Positions 26,958 to 38,500 are shown, counted from the first letter of the stretch. The stretch: DNA of 64,000 nucleotides from Polynucleobacter sp. AP-Capit-er-40B-B4 (GCF_018882245.1 NZ_JACVOV010000001.1:806001-870000); one strand, 5' to 3'. Notes: generated from the sequence alone by a model not told the origin. Numbers and translations are program-made.

Positions 26958-28232
26958 TTACTTGACGCGCTCAATCTTGGCGCCCAAGAGGGTTAACTTC
27001 TGCTCCATACGGTCGTAGCCACGATCTAAGTGGTAAATCCGGTCTACCTGGGTTTCGCCTTGAGCTGCTAATCCAGCGATCACTAAGCTAGCAGAAGCAC
27101 GAAGGTCGGTGGCCATCACAATTGCGCCGGAGAGCTTTTCCACTCCCTGAGCAATTGCGGTATTTCCTTCAATAGCGATGTCAGCACCCAAACGATTGAG
27201 TTCTTGTACATGCATAAAACGATTTTCAAAAATCGTTTCAGTAATCATTGAGCTGCCATCTGCAATAGCATTTACCGTCATCAGCTGCGCCTGCATATCT
27301 GTCGGGAAAGCTGGGTACTCAGAGGTACGGAAATTCACCGCCTTAGGGCGACTCTGCATCGATGCTTTAATCCAATCTGGACCAACCTCCATCTGCAGAC
27401 CAGCTTCTTTTAATTTCACGATCACCGCATCTAAGGTATCTGGACGGCAATGTTTGACGATGATCTCACCACCTGTCGCAGCCACTGCACATAAGAATGT
27501 TCCAGCCTCAATACGATCCGGAATAACCGAATGCTCTGCACCATGAAGTTTTTCAACGCCTTCGATAACCAGTCGGTCACTACCAATGCCAGAAATTTTG
27601 GCGCCCATCTTGACTAGCAATTCTGCCAAATCTCCAACCTCAGGCTCACGTGCAGCATTCTCTAATACTGTTGTTCCTGATGCCAAAGTGGCGGCCATCA
27701 ATAAATTTTCAGTACCGGTCACAGTAATCATGTCCGTCAAGATCGAAGCGCCCTTCAATCGATCAGATTGAGGTTTTGTTTCAGCTTGAATGTAACCGCT
27801 CTTGATTTTGATGTTGGCACCCATTGCCTTCAGGCCTTTGATGTGCTGATCCACCGGACGTGCGCCAATAGCGCAACCACCTGGCAATGACACTTTAGCG
27901 CTATGCATTCTGGCCAAGAGCGGTCCAAGCACCAGGATGGAAGCGCGCATTGTCTTCACCATCTCATAGGTAGCTTCGGAGCTTTTGATGACTGCCGCAT
28001 TCAAGACCATATGACTGCGATCGCTAGCATTTGGGAAATCTACCGTGACACCAATCTCTTGTAAAAGCTTGAGCATGGTACGCACATCCTGCAAGTCAGG
28101 AACATTGCGCAAAACAACTGGCTGATCAGTCAATAGACAAGCACACAGAATTGGCAACGCGGCATTTTTAGCGCCAGCAATCACTACCTCTCCTTTGAGA
28201 GGAATTCCGCCAACCATTCGTAATTTATCCAT
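26958..28232 (-). CDS. murA: UDP-N-acetylglucosamine 1-carboxyvinyltransferase MurA
   Basis: MurA carries out the first committed step of peptidoglycan synthesis, adding enolpyruvate from PEP to UDP-GlcNAc in the cytoplasm. Key segments are [12 protein letters not shown] with Lys-Asn near residue 22, [14 protein letters not shown] with the catalytic cysteine that fosfomycin modifies, and [12 protein letters not shown]. Length 424 is normal. As in E. coli, it lies beside ibaG and the mla genes. Confidence 0.97.
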   Translation of the reverse strand: MDKLRMVGGIPLKGEVVIAGAKNAALPILCACLLTDQPVVLRNVPDLQDVRTMLKLLQEIGVTVDFPNASDRSHMVLNAAVIKSSEATYEMVKTMRASILVLGPLLARMHSAKVSLPGGCAIGARPVDQHIKGLKAMGANIKIKSGYIQAETKPQSDRLKGASILTDMITVTGTENLLMAATLASGTTVLENAAREPEVGDLAELLVKMGAKISGIGSDRLVIEGVEKLHGAEHSVIPDRIEAGTFLCAVAATGGEIIVKHCRPDTLDAVIVKLKEAGLQMEVGPDWIKASMQSRPKAVNFRTSEYPAFPTDMQAQLMTVNAIADGSSMITETIFENRFMHVQELNRLGADIAIEGNTAIAQGVEKLSGAIVMATDLRASASLVIAGLAAQGETQVDRIYHLDRGYDRMEQKLTLLGAKIERVK

Positions 28233-28281
28233 GAAACGATTCCAGTAAAAACTTAGTTATTAATGTGTAGTGATGTAATTT

Positions 28282-28530
28282 TTATGCTGCTGAATTCTGA
28301 GCAAATTCTTCGGGTGTAAAAGCCTTGATTGATAAAGCATGAACTTCTGCTTTCATACGATCGCCCATAGCACCGTAAACCAATTGATGGCGCTGCACTA
28401 AGCGCTTGCCCTCAAACTCCGGACTCACAATAGTTGCAAAAAAATGTTGTCCGTCACCCTCAACCTGTATATGGGTACATTGAATACCTTGCTTGATGTA
28501 GCCTTCAATCTGTTCGGGGGTGGGTAGCAT
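28282..28530 (-). CDS. ibaG: BolA-family protein, IbaG-like
   Basis: An 82-residue BolA-like protein (class II KH-like fold). The conserved stretch SPEFEGKRLVQRHQLVYGAMG contains the His of the family, which binds a 2Fe-2S cluster with monothiol glutaredoxins. Location directly upstream of murA matches E. coli ibaG and supports that name. Role probably in Fe-S or acid-stress physiology. Confidence 0.9.
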   Translation of the reverse strand: MLPTPEQIEGYIKQGIQCTHIQVEGDGQHFFATIVSPEFEGKRLVQRHQLVYGAMGDRMKAEVHALSIKAFTPEEFAQNSAA

Positions 28531-28561
28531 TTTTTCTCCTAATGAACCAGGGTATTAACAA

Positions 28562-29350
28562 TTAGTAACGGAGCTTATAGCCCTTTTGGAGCAAGCGCAA
28601 TGCAATGGCTGATACCACCACAAAGAAACAAAACACGATTGCCAAACTGCTCCAAGGGGAGTTATCAGAAACCCCAAAAAATCCATAGCGGAACCCATCA
28701 ATCATGTAAAAGAAGGGGTTGAAGTGGGACACCACTTGCCACGCTGGCGGCAAAGAATGAATGGAATAGAACACACCAGACAACATCGTAGCTGGCATGA
28801 TGATGAAATTCTGAAAAGCAGCCAACTGGTCGTACTTGTCCGCCCAAATGCCGGCTATCAATCCCAAGCTTCCTAAAATTGCTGCACCTAAAAATGCGAA
28901 CACCAAAATCCATAATGGATATTCGAGTGCGGGGAATGCAAACCAAGAGGTAATTAAGAGTACGCCCAGACCAACCACAATACCGCGGAAGACTGCAGCC
29001 AAGATATAGGCTGCATAGAACTCAAGGTGACTCAAAGGGGCCAGCAAAACAAACACTAGATTCCCTGTGACCTTAGATTGGATCAGAGAAGAGGATGTGT
29101 TGGCAAAAGCGTTTTGCAAGACACTCATCATGACTAGGCCAGGAATCAGAAAGGCTGTGTAACTGAGTCGGCCATAAATTTCCTTACCTTCGAGCACATG
29201 CCCAAAGATCATCAGGTATAGCACAGCCGTCAGAACTGGTGCAGCAATCGTCTGAAATGCGACCTTATAGAAACGCTTTACTTCCTTAAACAACAAAGTC
29301 GGAAAACCACTGCCGTATTCCAAAGCCGGTCTATTTATGCCGTGCTTCAT
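28562..29350 (-). CDS. ABC-2 type exporter permease (YadH-like)
   Basis: A 262-residue ABC-2 membrane protein with about six helices. The ending resembles YadH/NodJ exporters, including FFYMIDGFRYGFFG. It overlaps the following-upstream ATPase gene by four bases, so the two form one exporter. Substrate unknown; possible roles include export of envelope lipids or polysaccharide. The pair is inserted between ibaG and mlaB compared with the E. coli order. Confidence 0.88.
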   Translation of the reverse strand: MKHGINRPALEYGSGFPTLLFKEVKRFYKVAFQTIAAPVLTAVLYLMIFGHVLEGKEIYGRLSYTAFLIPGLVMMSVLQNAFANTSSSLIQSKVTGNLVFVLLAPLSHLEFYAAYILAAVFRGIVVGLGVLLITSWFAFPALEYPLWILVFAFLGAAILGSLGLIAGIWADKYDQLAAFQNFIIMPATMLSGVFYSIHSLPPAWQVVSHFNPFFYMIDGFRYGFFGVSDNSPWSSLAIVFCFFVVVSAIALRLLQKGYKLRY

Positions 29351-30105
29351 AAAGCACCTCCGGACATAATATTGACAAAGACCTCTTCTAAATCTGTCTT
29401 GCCTTCACCATCTTTTTTAACTGATCCATAGCGGCTTAATAAATTAGCAGTGGTGTCTAAAGCCACAATCTTGCCTTGCTTGAGCATGGCAATGCGCTGG
29501 CACAGAGCTTCAGCCTCTTCCAAATAATGGGTAGTCAAAACAATCGTATGGCCATCTTGATTTAGCCTGCTAATAAACTGCCAGAGTGATTGACGTAACT
29601 CAACGTCTACCCCGGCAGTAGGCTCATCCAAAATAATGACTGGTGGTCTATGCACTAATGCTTGGGCCACAAGCACTCGACGCTTCATTCCACCAGACAA
29701 AGAACGCATATTGCTATCGGCTTTAGAGGTGAGATCAAGGTTAGCCATGATCTCGTCAATCCATGCATCGTTATTGCGTATCCCAAAGTAGCCCGACTGA
29801 AAGCGCAAAGTTTCTCGAACAGTAAAAAAGGGGTCAAAGACCAACTCTTGAGGAACAACACCCAGCATACGGCGCGCCTCACGAAAACCTTTTTGAACAT
29901 CCGCACCCATAATGGCTGCATGACCGTGGCTAGGTCTTACCAGGCCAGCCAAAATTGAAATGAGAGTAGTTTTACCAGCGCCATTAGGGCCCAGTAAGCC
30001 AAAAAATTCTCCGGGCTCGATAGCTAAAGAAACATCATCTAAAGCCTGGAGTGCTCCGTATTGCTTCGATATATTTTGAATAGATATTGCGGGATGCATT
30101 GCCAT
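29347..30105 (-). CDS. ABC exporter ATP-binding protein (YadG-like)
   Basis: A CcmA-type ATPase with Walker A GPNGAGKTT, signature LSGGMKRR, Walker B VIILDEPTAGVD and switch His in VLTTHYLEEAE. It pairs with the adjoining ABC-2 permease. Its start overlaps the end of the STAS gene by one base, so it is translated as part of the mla operon. Function in the same envelope process is inferred only from location. Confidence 0.9.
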   Translation of the reverse strand: MAMHPAISIQNISKQYGALQALDDVSLAIEPGEFFGLLGPNGAGKTTLISILAGLVRPSHGHAAIMGADVQKGFREARRMLGVVPQELVFDPFFTVRETLRFQSGYFGIRNNDAWIDEIMANLDLTSKADSNMRSLSGGMKRRVLVAQALVHRPPVIILDEPTAGVDVELRQSLWQFISRLNQDGHTIVLTTHYLEEAEALCQRIAMLKQGKIVALDTTANLLSRYGSVKKDGEGKTDLEEVFVNIMSGGAL

Positions 30106-30380
30106 TACAAACCTAGCAACACAGTAATGCCATAAACACCAGCTAGGACTTTTAACTTCTCTGGTGCATGCTCTATCGAAATAGACTTACCTTCAGACAG
30201 AAGCTTTTTTTGCCACGCCAACAAAACAGTCAATACAGTGGAGTCAAAGTCTTTTAGTGCAGAGCAATCGATCGATTGCAAACTGAGGCTATTTAACAAG
30301 CCTTCTTTTTGCAACTGCAAGGCGTTTTCTTGCGTAACGATTTTTGGCAGAAGAAAAGGCATAGTGTCTTTATTTGGCAA
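30105..30380 (-). CDS. mlaB: STAS-domain protein MlaB
   Basis: MlaB is a cytoplasmic STAS protein that stabilises the MlaFE ABC transporter. The 91 residues contain the STAS-like SIDCSALKDFDSTVLTVLLAWQK, with conserved Asp-Ser-Thr. It is short but close to E. coli MlaB. It lies directly after mlaC, supporting the call. Confidence 0.85.
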   Translation of the reverse strand: MPNKDTMPFLLPKIVTQENALQLQKEGLLNSLSLQSIDCSALKDFDSTVLTVLLAWQKKLLSEGKSISIEHAPEKLKVLAGVYGITVLLGL

Positions 30381-31022
30381 TTAATTACTTGGTTTAGCAG
30401 TAGCTAATTGTTTATTGCGGTCTTGCAAGAACTTAACCAAGCCCTCGATACCGTTTTGGCTGATTTGATTAGAAAACTGGTTACGGTAGGCTTCCACCAA
30501 CCAGACGCCCATAATGTTCATGTCATAAACCTTCCAGCCATTGGCTGTTTTCTCAAGACGATAGTCCAAAGGCACTGGGTCACCACGGCCAAGTACAACC
30601 GTTTTCACAACCACTTCTTTGTCCTCTGGCGCTGCGCGTAAGGCTTTAAACTGCACCGTCTGGTCGCGCAACTGACTCAAAGCTCCAGAGTAGGTGCGAA
30701 TCAATAAATTCTTAAACTCCGAAGTCAGTTGTGCCTGTTGTTCAGGAGTTGCTTTTTTCCAATTAGGACCCATCGCCATTTCTGTTGTGCGACGCATATC
30801 GGTATAGGGAACAATTTTCTTTTCTACCAAATCCACAATCTTCGGAATGTTGCCCTTCTGAATATCGGGATCAGCCTTAACGCTTGCCATTACATCTGTA
30901 ACAACCATCTTAATTAAAGCGTCTGGAGGCGTTGATTGGTCAGGAGTCTGAGCAAAAACAATACCGACTGCAAACAGGAGGCCTGTAAAAATGAAACTGC
31001 CAATTTTTTTAAAACTTTTCAT
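30381..31022 (-). CDS. mlaC: Periplasmic phospholipid shuttle MlaC
   Basis: MlaC carries phospholipid between the outer-membrane MlaA complex and the inner-membrane MlaFEDB complex. A signal peptide (residues 1-24, ending VFAQ) precedes the Tol_Tol_Ttg2 domain, with VPYTDMRRTTEMAMGPNWKKATPEQ and the NGWKVYDMNIMGVWLVEAYRNQF end typical of the family. Length 213. Confidence 0.95.
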   Translation of the reverse strand: MKSFKKIGSFIFTGLLFAVGIVFAQTPDQSTPPDALIKMVVTDVMASVKADPDIQKGNIPKIVDLVEKKIVPYTDMRRTTEMAMGPNWKKATPEQQAQLTSEFKNLLIRTYSGALSQLRDQTVQFKALRAAPEDKEVVVKTVVLGRGDPVPLDYRLEKTANGWKVYDMNIMGVWLVEAYRNQFSNQISQNGIEGLVKFLQDRNKQLATAKPSN

Positions 31023-31092
31023 ATTTTCCGCCCACTATCTTTATCTATATTGAGACTCATTTTAGTCATTTCAAACCGCGCTGATGCAGCCC

Positions 31093-31842
31093 TTATTGAT
31101 ATGGATTCTCGTAAACCGGCATGAGAGGCTCTTCATCATCACGACCCTCATTAATTTGATATGCCCGTCTTTGAATATAAGCATCGCGCATAAAGCTGTA
31201 CTTATCAATTGCGGCACCATCCAATAAATCACCCGCTTCGTAATACGTGTTGCGCGCATTCACTACACGCAAACCGGTAATACTATTTCTTAAGCCAATA
31301 TCCTTCACATAACTAAAGAGATAGTCTGACTCTAAATCGGCCACAGTACCAAAGGTATCGCGTACATTGCTTGGTCCAAAGAAAGGTAAAACAACATATG
31401 GGCCAGAAGGCACCCCCCAAACACCCAAAGTTTGACCCCAATCTTCTTTGTGCTTTTCCAAGCCGCCAGGCGTTGCCAGATCTAATAATCCACCCAAGCC
31501 CATGGTTGTATTTACTACTACCCGCATGAAATCGTTAAATGCATAGCCCGGCTTGCCTTGTAGCAAGTTAAAGAGTGCAGTGTAGATATCGTTGTAGTTG
31601 CTAAAGAAGTTATAAATTCCATCGCGCACAAACTCAGGCAACACAAAGCGATAGCCTGCAACTACCGGCTTTAGAAGATAAGCATCTAAGCCTTCATTAA
31701 ACTCAAATACAGATCGATTAAATGGCTCCCATGGATCCTGAGGGGAGCGCTCAGCACCAGCAGGAATTGAGGCGCAGCCAACCATGGCTGCAGTCAAGCA
31801 AAGCAGTGCTGCTGTCTTGAGTTTTCGCAAAAGCGACAACAT
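31093..31842 (-). CDS. mlaA: Outer-membrane phospholipid removal lipoprotein MlaA (VacJ)
   Basis: MlaA forms a ring in the inner leaflet of the outer membrane that removes misplaced phospholipid. The signal peptide ends in a lipobox (MVGC at about residues 20-23). DPWEPFNRSVFEFNEGLDAYLLKPV, GGLLDLATPGGL and YVVLPFFGPSNVRDTFG are family hallmarks. Length 249. In E. coli mlaA is unlinked, but here it lies between mlaD and mlaC in the operon. Confidence 0.95.
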   Translation of the reverse strand: MLSLLRKLKTAALLCLTAAMVGCASIPAGAERSPQDPWEPFNRSVFEFNEGLDAYLLKPVVAGYRFVLPEFVRDGIYNFFSNYNDIYTALFNLLQGKPGYAFNDFMRVVVNTTMGLGGLLDLATPGGLEKHKEDWGQTLGVWGVPSGPYVVLPFFGPSNVRDTFGTVADLESDYLFSYVKDIGLRNSITGLRVVNARNTYYEAGDLLDGAAIDKYSFMRDAYIQRRAYQINEGRDDEEPLMPVYENPYQ

Positions 31843-32324
31843 TATTTTGCTGTGCCCTTGTCTTGGCCGCTATCTGCTGCTTTGTTATAAAGGAATTGAC
31901 TAATGAGATTTTCTAAAACAATCGCTGATTGAGTTTGAGAAATCTTCTCGCCGTTGGTCAACATATCATCTGAGCCACCTGCCTCAAGACCAATGTATTG
32001 CTCACCCAATAGACCAGAAGTCAAAATCTTTGCGGAAGAATCTTTTGGAAACTTATAAGCGTCTTCAATGGTCATCACCACTGTTGCTTGATAGGTCTTG
32101 TCATCAAAAGTGATATTGGCAATTCTGCCAACAACTACACCAGCACTTTTAACGGGTGCACGAGGCTTTAAGCCGCCGATGTTGTCAAAGCGTGCGGAGA
32201 TTTTGTATGTCGGGGCAAATGACACTGCATTCATATTGCCAACTTTGAGAGCAAGAAATAGCGCTGCCAATAAACCAATGGCAACAAAGATTCCCACCCA
32301 GACATCAATTGCACTTTTTCTCAT
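31842..32324 (-). CDS. mlaD: MCE-domain protein MlaD
   Basis: MlaD is the MCE subunit that forms a hexameric ring on MlaE in the periplasm. It has one N-terminal membrane helix (VGIFVAIGLLAALFLALKVG) followed by the MCE domain with FDNIGGLKPRAPVKSAGVVVGRI and the LLGEQYIGLEAGG pore-loop region. The 160-residue length is normal. It overlaps the mlaA start by one base. Confidence 0.96.
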   Translation of the reverse strand: MRKSAIDVWVGIFVAIGLLAALFLALKVGNMNAVSFAPTYKISARFDNIGGLKPRAPVKSAGVVVGRIANITFDDKTYQATVVMTIEDAYKFPKDSSAKILTSGLLGEQYIGLEAGGSDDMLTNGEKISQTQSAIVLENLISQFLYNKAADSGQDKGTAK

Positions 32325-32345
32325 AAGAGCCCCAGTTTATTCTTT

Positions 32346-33134
32346 CTAATTTGAGAACATCATCGCGGTTAGCAAGAAATCCAATGCTAGAACCGATAAA
32401 GAAGAGATCACTACCGTACGGGTAGTTGCTTGCGAAACGCCTTCGGGAGTCGGCTTTGATTCATACCCCTGGTAAAGGGCAATAAATGTCACCGCTACAC
32501 CAAACACCATACTTTTAATTAAGCCATTACCAATGTCTGAAAAGAGGTCTACGCCACCCTGCATCTGTGACCAAAAGGCACCTGAGTCGACGCCAATGAG
32601 CGGAACACCAACCAAATAGCCGCCTAGAACACCCACAGCGGTAAAGATAGTTGCCAGAATTGGCATCGAAATAATGCCTGCCCAGAGTCGTGGTGCAATC
32701 ACACGCCCCAAAGGATCAACTGCCATCATCTCCATAGCAGTTAGTTGCTCACCAGCTTTCATCAAACCAATTTCTGCAGTCAATGAAGTGCCTGCTCTAC
32801 CTGCAAACAATAAAGCGGTAATCACCGGGCCTAATTCACGAGTTAATGAGAGGGCAACTAAAAGGCCAAGTGCTTGCTCTGAACCGTAACGATTTAAGGT
32901 GTAATAGCCCTGCAAACCCAATACAAAACCTACGAATAATCCTGAGACTGCAATGATGATGAATGAGTGGTTGCCAACAAACAAAATTTGATCAATCACC
33001 AAGCGCGGTCTTTTGATTAAGAATCCTGAGCGCACGATCACCGCTACAAACATGCGGGCAGCCAAACCAAGACTGCTTAAGTTACGACGAACAAAAAATC
33101 CGAGATCGCCGAAGAGATTGAGTAGCGCGTTCAT
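32346..33134 (-). CDS. mlaE: Lipid ABC transporter permease MlaE
   Basis: MlaE is the inner-membrane permease of the Mla system. The 262 residues contain the conserved GLQGYYTLNRYG, SLTRELGPVITALLFAGRAGTS and AEIGLMKAGEQLTAMEMMAVDP, followed by membrane helices. The stop codon of mlaF overlaps its start by four bases. Confidence 0.96.
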   Translation of the reverse strand: MNALLNLFGDLGFFVRRNLSSLGLAARMFVAVIVRSGFLIKRPRLVIDQILFVGNHSFIIIAVSGLFVGFVLGLQGYYTLNRYGSEQALGLLVALSLTRELGPVITALLFAGRAGTSLTAEIGLMKAGEQLTAMEMMAVDPLGRVIAPRLWAGIISMPILATIFTAVGVLGGYLVGVPLIGVDSGAFWSQMQGGVDLFSDIGNGLIKSMVFGVAVTFIALYQGYESKPTPEGVSQATTRTVVISSLSVLALDFLLTAMMFSN

Positions 33135-33985
33135 AGAGATTTCACTCCAAAATCTTCTTCCAAAGTTTTTCCTGGGTAATGGAAAGGCACTGGACCATCT
33201 GGAGCTGCATCTAAAAATTGTCTTACAAAAGGATCTGTTGAACGACTTAACTCCTCGGGAGTGCCCTCTGCACCAATACGGCCATTCGCAATAAAGTACA
33301 CATAATCGGCAATCGCAAAAGTTTCTTCAACATCATGCGTAACCAATAAACTCGTGGCTCCCAGGGCGTTATTCAGATCACGAATCAGGCGCGCCGTAAT
33401 GCCAAGGGAAATAGGATCAAGACCAGCAAAGGGCTCGTCATACATGATCAGTGGTGGATCTAGCGCAATCGCCCTAGCAAGCGCAACACGTCGCGCCATA
33501 CCACCGGAAATTTGAGAAGGCATTAAATCACGTGCGCCACGCAAACCAACGGCATTGAGTTTCATCAACACCAATGAGTGCAAGAGCTCTTCACTTAAAT
33601 CGGTATGCTCGCGCAACGGAAAGGCTACGTTTTCAAAAACACTGAGGTCGGTGAATAAAGCGCCAAACTGAAATAGCATGCCCATTCGTCGACGAGCTGC
33701 CATCAACTCAGCACCGCTCATCTTGCCAATATCTTGGCCTTCAAACAAAACTTGACCTGATTGAGCCATGTATTGACCGCCGATTAGGCGAAGAATAGTG
33801 GTCTTGCCGCAACCAGAACCGCCCATAACGGCGACTACTTGACCACGTCGAAACTCCATATTGAGTCCCGACAAAATTTGCCGCTCACCTGGAGCATAGG
33901 AAAAGTTGACGTCTTTAATAGAGACGACAACTTCACCTGCAGCTTGCTTGCTTACATCCAAAGAGTTTGGCTGGCCACTGTTCAT
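33131..33985 (-). CDS. mlaF: Lipid ABC transporter ATPase MlaF
   Basis: MlaF is the ATPase that drives lipid movement through MlaE. Walker A GGSGCGKTT, signature ISGGMARR, Walker B LIMYDEPFAGLDP, switch His in LVTHDVEE. The 284-residue length includes an extended C-terminus that may hook over the partner subunit as in E. coli. It is the first gene of the mlaFEDACB order, 10 bases downstream of gltD. Confidence 0.96.
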   Translation of the reverse strand: MNSGQPNSLDVSKQAAGEVVVSIKDVNFSYAPGERQILSGLNMEFRRGQVVAVMGGSGCGKTTILRLIGGQYMAQSGQVLFEGQDIGKMSGAELMAARRRMGMLFQFGALFTDLSVFENVAFPLREHTDLSEELLHSLVLMKLNAVGLRGARDLMPSQISGGMARRVALARAIALDPPLIMYDEPFAGLDPISLGITARLIRDLNNALGATSLLVTHDVEETFAIADYVYFIANGRIGAEGTPEELSRSTDPFVRQFLDAAPDGPVPFHYPGKTLEEDFGVKSL

Positions 33986-33995
33986 ATCCTCGATA

Positions 33996-35459
33996 TTATC
34001 GAGGTAAAACAGATGACCCCATTAAATACTCATCCACTGAACGGGCACATTGACGGCCTTCACGAATCGCCCAAACTACTAAAGACTGTCCGCGGCGCAT
34101 ATCACCAGCGGCAAATACCTTAGGAACGTTTGTTTGATAGGCATTTTGACCATCTACAGTCGCTTTAGCGTTACCACGCGCATCTTTTTCAACACCAAAA
34201 GCATTGAGCACTTGTTGAACTGGGGACACAAAGCCCATTGCCAAAAGTACTAAATCTGCCTTGATTTCAAATTCAGAGTTTGGCACTTCTGACATCTTGC
34301 CGTCTTTCCACTCCAAACGAACGCCGATTAATTTCTCTACTTTGCCGTTTTTGCCTTCGAAACGCTTTGTTCCTACTGACCAGTCACGATCACAACCCTC
34401 TTCGTGGGAAGAGGATGTGCGCAACTTTGTTGGCCAATATGGCCATACCAAAGGCTTGTTTTCCTCTTCTGGAGGCTGCGGGAGCAATTCAAACTGAGTA
34501 ATCTTGGTAGCGCCATGGCGATTTGAAGTGCCTACACAATCAGAGCCTGTATCACCGCCACCAATAACTACAACATGCTTATCAGTTGCACGAATTTCAT
34601 TTTTGAAATCGCCAGCATTTTCTTTGTTCTGTGGAATCAAAAATTCCAGGGCGTAGTGAACACCAGCTAATTCACGACCTGGCACAGGCAAATCACGTGG
34701 CTGCTCTGCGCCACCAGTAATCACCACCGCATCAAAATCTTTCATCAACTGCTCTGGTGAAACTGTCTTGTTGGAGTAATTTTTTACTTCAGCACCGATC
34801 GCTTCTTTACCTACAAAAACACCAGTTTCAAACTTCACGCCTTCCGCTTGCATCTGCTCAACGCGACGATCAATCAACCACTTTTCCATTTTGAAGTCAG
34901 GGATACCGTAACGCAGTAAGCCGCCAACACGGTCATTCTTCTCAAACACAGTCACGTCATGCCCAACACGAGCCAATTGCTGAGCAGCTGCCATACCTGC
35001 AGGGCCACCGCCAACTACCGCTACTTTTTTACCAGTCTTGGTCTTGGATGGCTGAGGCTTAACCCAACCACTTTCCCAACCCTTATCAATAATGGCGTGC
35101 TCAATAGACTTAATACCAACTGCAGTGCTATTAATGCCTAAGGTACAAGCTGCTTCGCAAGGAGCAGGACAAATGCGTCCAGTAAATTCTGGGAAGTTAT
35201 TAGTTGATTGCAAAACGTCTAATGCATTCTTCCAATCATTGTGGAATACCAAATCATTGAAGTCAGGAATGATGTTGTTCACTGGGCAGCCGTTATTACA
35301 GAACGGAATACCGCAATCCATACAACGCGCGCCCTGAACTTTAGCTTCTTCGTCAGTTAAAGCAGCAACAAATTCTTTGTAGTGATGGAGACGTTTAACC
35401 GGCGCTTCGTACGTTTCATCAACGCGCTCAAACTCCATAAATCCAGTGACCTTACCCAT
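33996..35459 (-). CDS. gltD: Glutamate synthase (NADPH) small subunit
   Basis: The beta subunit passes electrons from NADPH through FAD and Fe-S clusters to GltB. The N-terminal cysteines for the two 4Fe-4S clusters are in [16 protein letters not shown] and CPAPCEAAC. The FAD GxGxxG-type loop is [15 protein letters not shown] and the NADPH loop is [12 protein letters not shown]. It has 487 residues and lies 41 bases after gltB on the same strand. Confidence 0.96.
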   Translation of the reverse strand: MGKVTGFMEFERVDETYEAPVKRLHHYKEFVAALTDEEAKVQGARCMDCGIPFCNNGCPVNNIIPDFNDLVFHNDWKNALDVLQSTNNFPEFTGRICPAPCEAACTLGINSTAVGIKSIEHAIIDKGWESGWVKPQPSKTKTGKKVAVVGGGPAGMAAAQQLARVGHDVTVFEKNDRVGGLLRYGIPDFKMEKWLIDRRVEQMQAEGVKFETGVFVGKEAIGAEVKNYSNKTVSPEQLMKDFDAVVITGGAEQPRDLPVPGRELAGVHYALEFLIPQNKENAGDFKNEIRATDKHVVVIGGGDTGSDCVGTSNRHGATKITQFELLPQPPEEENKPLVWPYWPTKLRTSSSHEEGCDRDWSVGTKRFEGKNGKVEKLIGVRLEWKDGKMSEVPNSEFEIKADLVLLAMGFVSPVQQVLNAFGVEKDARGNAKATVDGQNAYQTNVPKVFAAGDMRRGQSLVVWAIREGRQCARSVDEYLMGSSVLPR

Positions 35460-35500
35460 ATCGAATCCTTAGTATCTTTTCTTAATGTCTATCTATTTGA

Positions 35501-38500
35501 TTAAGCAGCAACGGTTTTGTTCTGAGCCTTTTCCCACAACTCACCGAGCGCACGTTTGTACTCAGTTGGGAGAACCTTCACAAAACGTCCGCGGGCATTT
35601 TCCCAGTCAGCTAAAAGTGCTTTTGCACGCTCAGAGCCAGTGTGGCGGAAGTGACGCTCAATCAAACCCTTCAAGATCTGTTCGTCTGTTAGACGCTCAC
35701 CGCCATCTTTAACATCGACAGGGGCGTGCCACTCAGACTTCGGCATTTTGGCAATCTGCTCAGCAGAAGGCAGCACTTTTTCCAAAGTCGCCATGCTGGT
35801 ATTGCAACGTTTATCGAACAAACCATCTTCGTCATAAACATAAGCAATACCACCGCTCATACCTGCTGCGAAGTTACGGCCTGTAGCGCCCAATACGACT
35901 ACTGTGCCACCAGTCATGTACTCACAACCATGGTCGCCAGTACCTTCAACAACAGTAGTAGCACCAGAGTTACGAACCGCGAAACGCTCACCGGCTACAC
36001 CATTAAAGAATGCTTCGCCGGCAATTGCACCATAGAGCACAGTATTACCAACAATGATGTTTTTCGCTGTATCGCCACGGAACTCATGCGGAGCACGAAC
36101 AATCACACGACCACCGGATAAGCCTTTACCAACGTAGTCATTGCCGTCACCAACTAAGTCTAAAGTGATACCGCGAGCCAAGAAAGCTGCGAAGCTTTGA
36201 CCAGCCGTGCCATTCAACTGAATATGAATAGTATCGTCAGGCAAACCTGCATGACCATAACGCTGAGCAACTTCGCCCGAAAGCATTGCGCCAACTGTAC
36301 GGTTCACGTTCTTAACAGGAACAATGAAAGATACCTTCTCGCCACGCTCTAAGGCAGGCTCACTCTTCTCAATCAAAATATTGTCGAGTGCACTAGCTAA
36401 GCCATGGTCTTGTGTCAGTACCTGATAACGTGGAACTTCAGCAGCAACTTGTGGTTCAGCAAAAATCTTACTGAAATCCAAGCCATGCACTTTCCAGTTC
36501 TCAATACCTTTGCGGGTATCTAACAAATCAACGCGACCAATTAAGTCATCAAACTTACGAATACCCAATTGCGCCATGATCTCGCGAGCCTCTTCAGCAA
36601 TAAAGAAGAAGAAGTTCACAACGTGCTCTGGCTTGCCAGAGAATTTCTTACGCAACTCTGGATCTTGTGTTGCCACACCCACTGGGCAGGTATTCAAATG
36701 ACACTTACGCATCATGATGCAACCCTCAACGACCAATGGTGCTGTCGCAAAACCAAACTCATCCGCGCCTAATAAAGCACCGATCACTACGTCGCGACCA
36801 GTCTTCATTTGACCGTCAGCCTGAACACGAATACGACTACGCAAGCCGTTGAGAACCAATGTCTGCTGTGTTTCAGCTAAGCCGAGTTCCCATGGAGAGC
36901 CAGCGTGCTTGATTGAAGACAATGGGGATGCGCCAGTACCGCCATCATGACCAGCGATCACAACGTGGTCCGCTTTAGCTTTCGCAACACCAGCCGCAAC
37001 AGTTCCAACACCCACTTCAGAAACCAACTTCACAGAAACGTCAGCTTTTGGATTGACGTTCTTCAAGTCATGAATCAACTGGGCGATATCTTCAATCGAA
37101 TAAATATCGTGGTGAGGAGGAGGAGAAATCAAACCCACGCCTGGTACTGAGAAACGCAACTTACCGATGTAGTCAGAAACCTTGCCACCAGGCAATTGAC
37201 CGCCTTCACCAGGCTTAGCGCCTTGTGCCATCTTGATCTGAATCTGATCAGCAGAGCGCAAATATTCTGTAGTTACACCAAAACGACCAGAAGCAACTTG
37301 CTTAATCTTAGAGCGCAAGGAGTCGCCATCTTGCAATGGAATATTAGCCTCAACTACGTCGCTACCCAAGATGCTTGCTAAAGACTCACCCTTCTTAATT
37401 GGAATGCCTTTGAGTTCATTCACATAACGGTTTGGATCTTCGCCGCCTTCACCAGTATTGGACTTACCGCCAATACGGTTCATTGCGATTGCTAAAGTAG
37501 CGTGCGCTTCAGTAGAGATCGAACCCAAAGACATCGCGCCCGTTGCAAAACGTTTAACGATTTCTTTTGCAGACTCTACCTCGTCCAACGGTATGGCTTT
37601 TGCTGGATCAATCTTGAATTCAAACAAACCACGCAAAGTCATTTGACGCTTAGTTTGATCATTGATGATGTTGGCGTACTCTTTATAGGTCTGATAGCCC
37701 TTCTCAGCACCGATACGTGTGGAGTGCTGCAACTTCGCAATCGTGTCAGGAGTCCACATATGGTTCTCGCCACGAATACGGAAAGCATACTCACCACCGG
37801 CATCAAGCATATTGGTCAGAACTGGGTCATTACCAAATGCGGAGGAATGCATACGCAATGCTTCTTCAGCCACTTCAAATACACCGATACCACCAACGTT
37901 TGATGGGGTGCCTTTGAAGTATTGATCAATGATGTCGTGATTCAAGCCAATCGCTTCAAAAATCTGTGAACCTGTGTAAGACATATAAGTTGAAATGCCC
38001 ATTTTGGACATTACTTTTTGCAAGCCTTTACCGATAGCTTTCACAAAATTCTTCACTGCTTTTTCTGCAGACAAATCACCAGATAAGCCTTTGGCCATCT
38101 CTGCCAAAGTTTCCATTGCGAGGTATGGATGAACGGCTTCTGCACCATATCCAGCCAAGAGTGCAAAGTGATGGGTCTCACGCGCGCTGCCTGTTTCCAC
38201 CACCAAACCAACGCTAGTACGCAAACCTTTTTGTACTAAATGCTGATGTATTGCTGAGGTTGCTAACAATGCTGGAATCGCGACGTGCTTCTCGTCAACT
38301 TGACGATCGCTCACGATCAAAATGTTGTAACCAGAACGCACTGCATCAGCTGCCTCTGCACACAAAGAAGCTAAACGCGCTTCAATACCAGCCTTACCCC
38401 ATGATGCTGGATAGCAAATATCCAATTCGTAAGAGCGGAACTTACCATTGGTGTAATGACCAATGTGACGAATCTTAGTAATGTCATCAAAATCCAGAAT

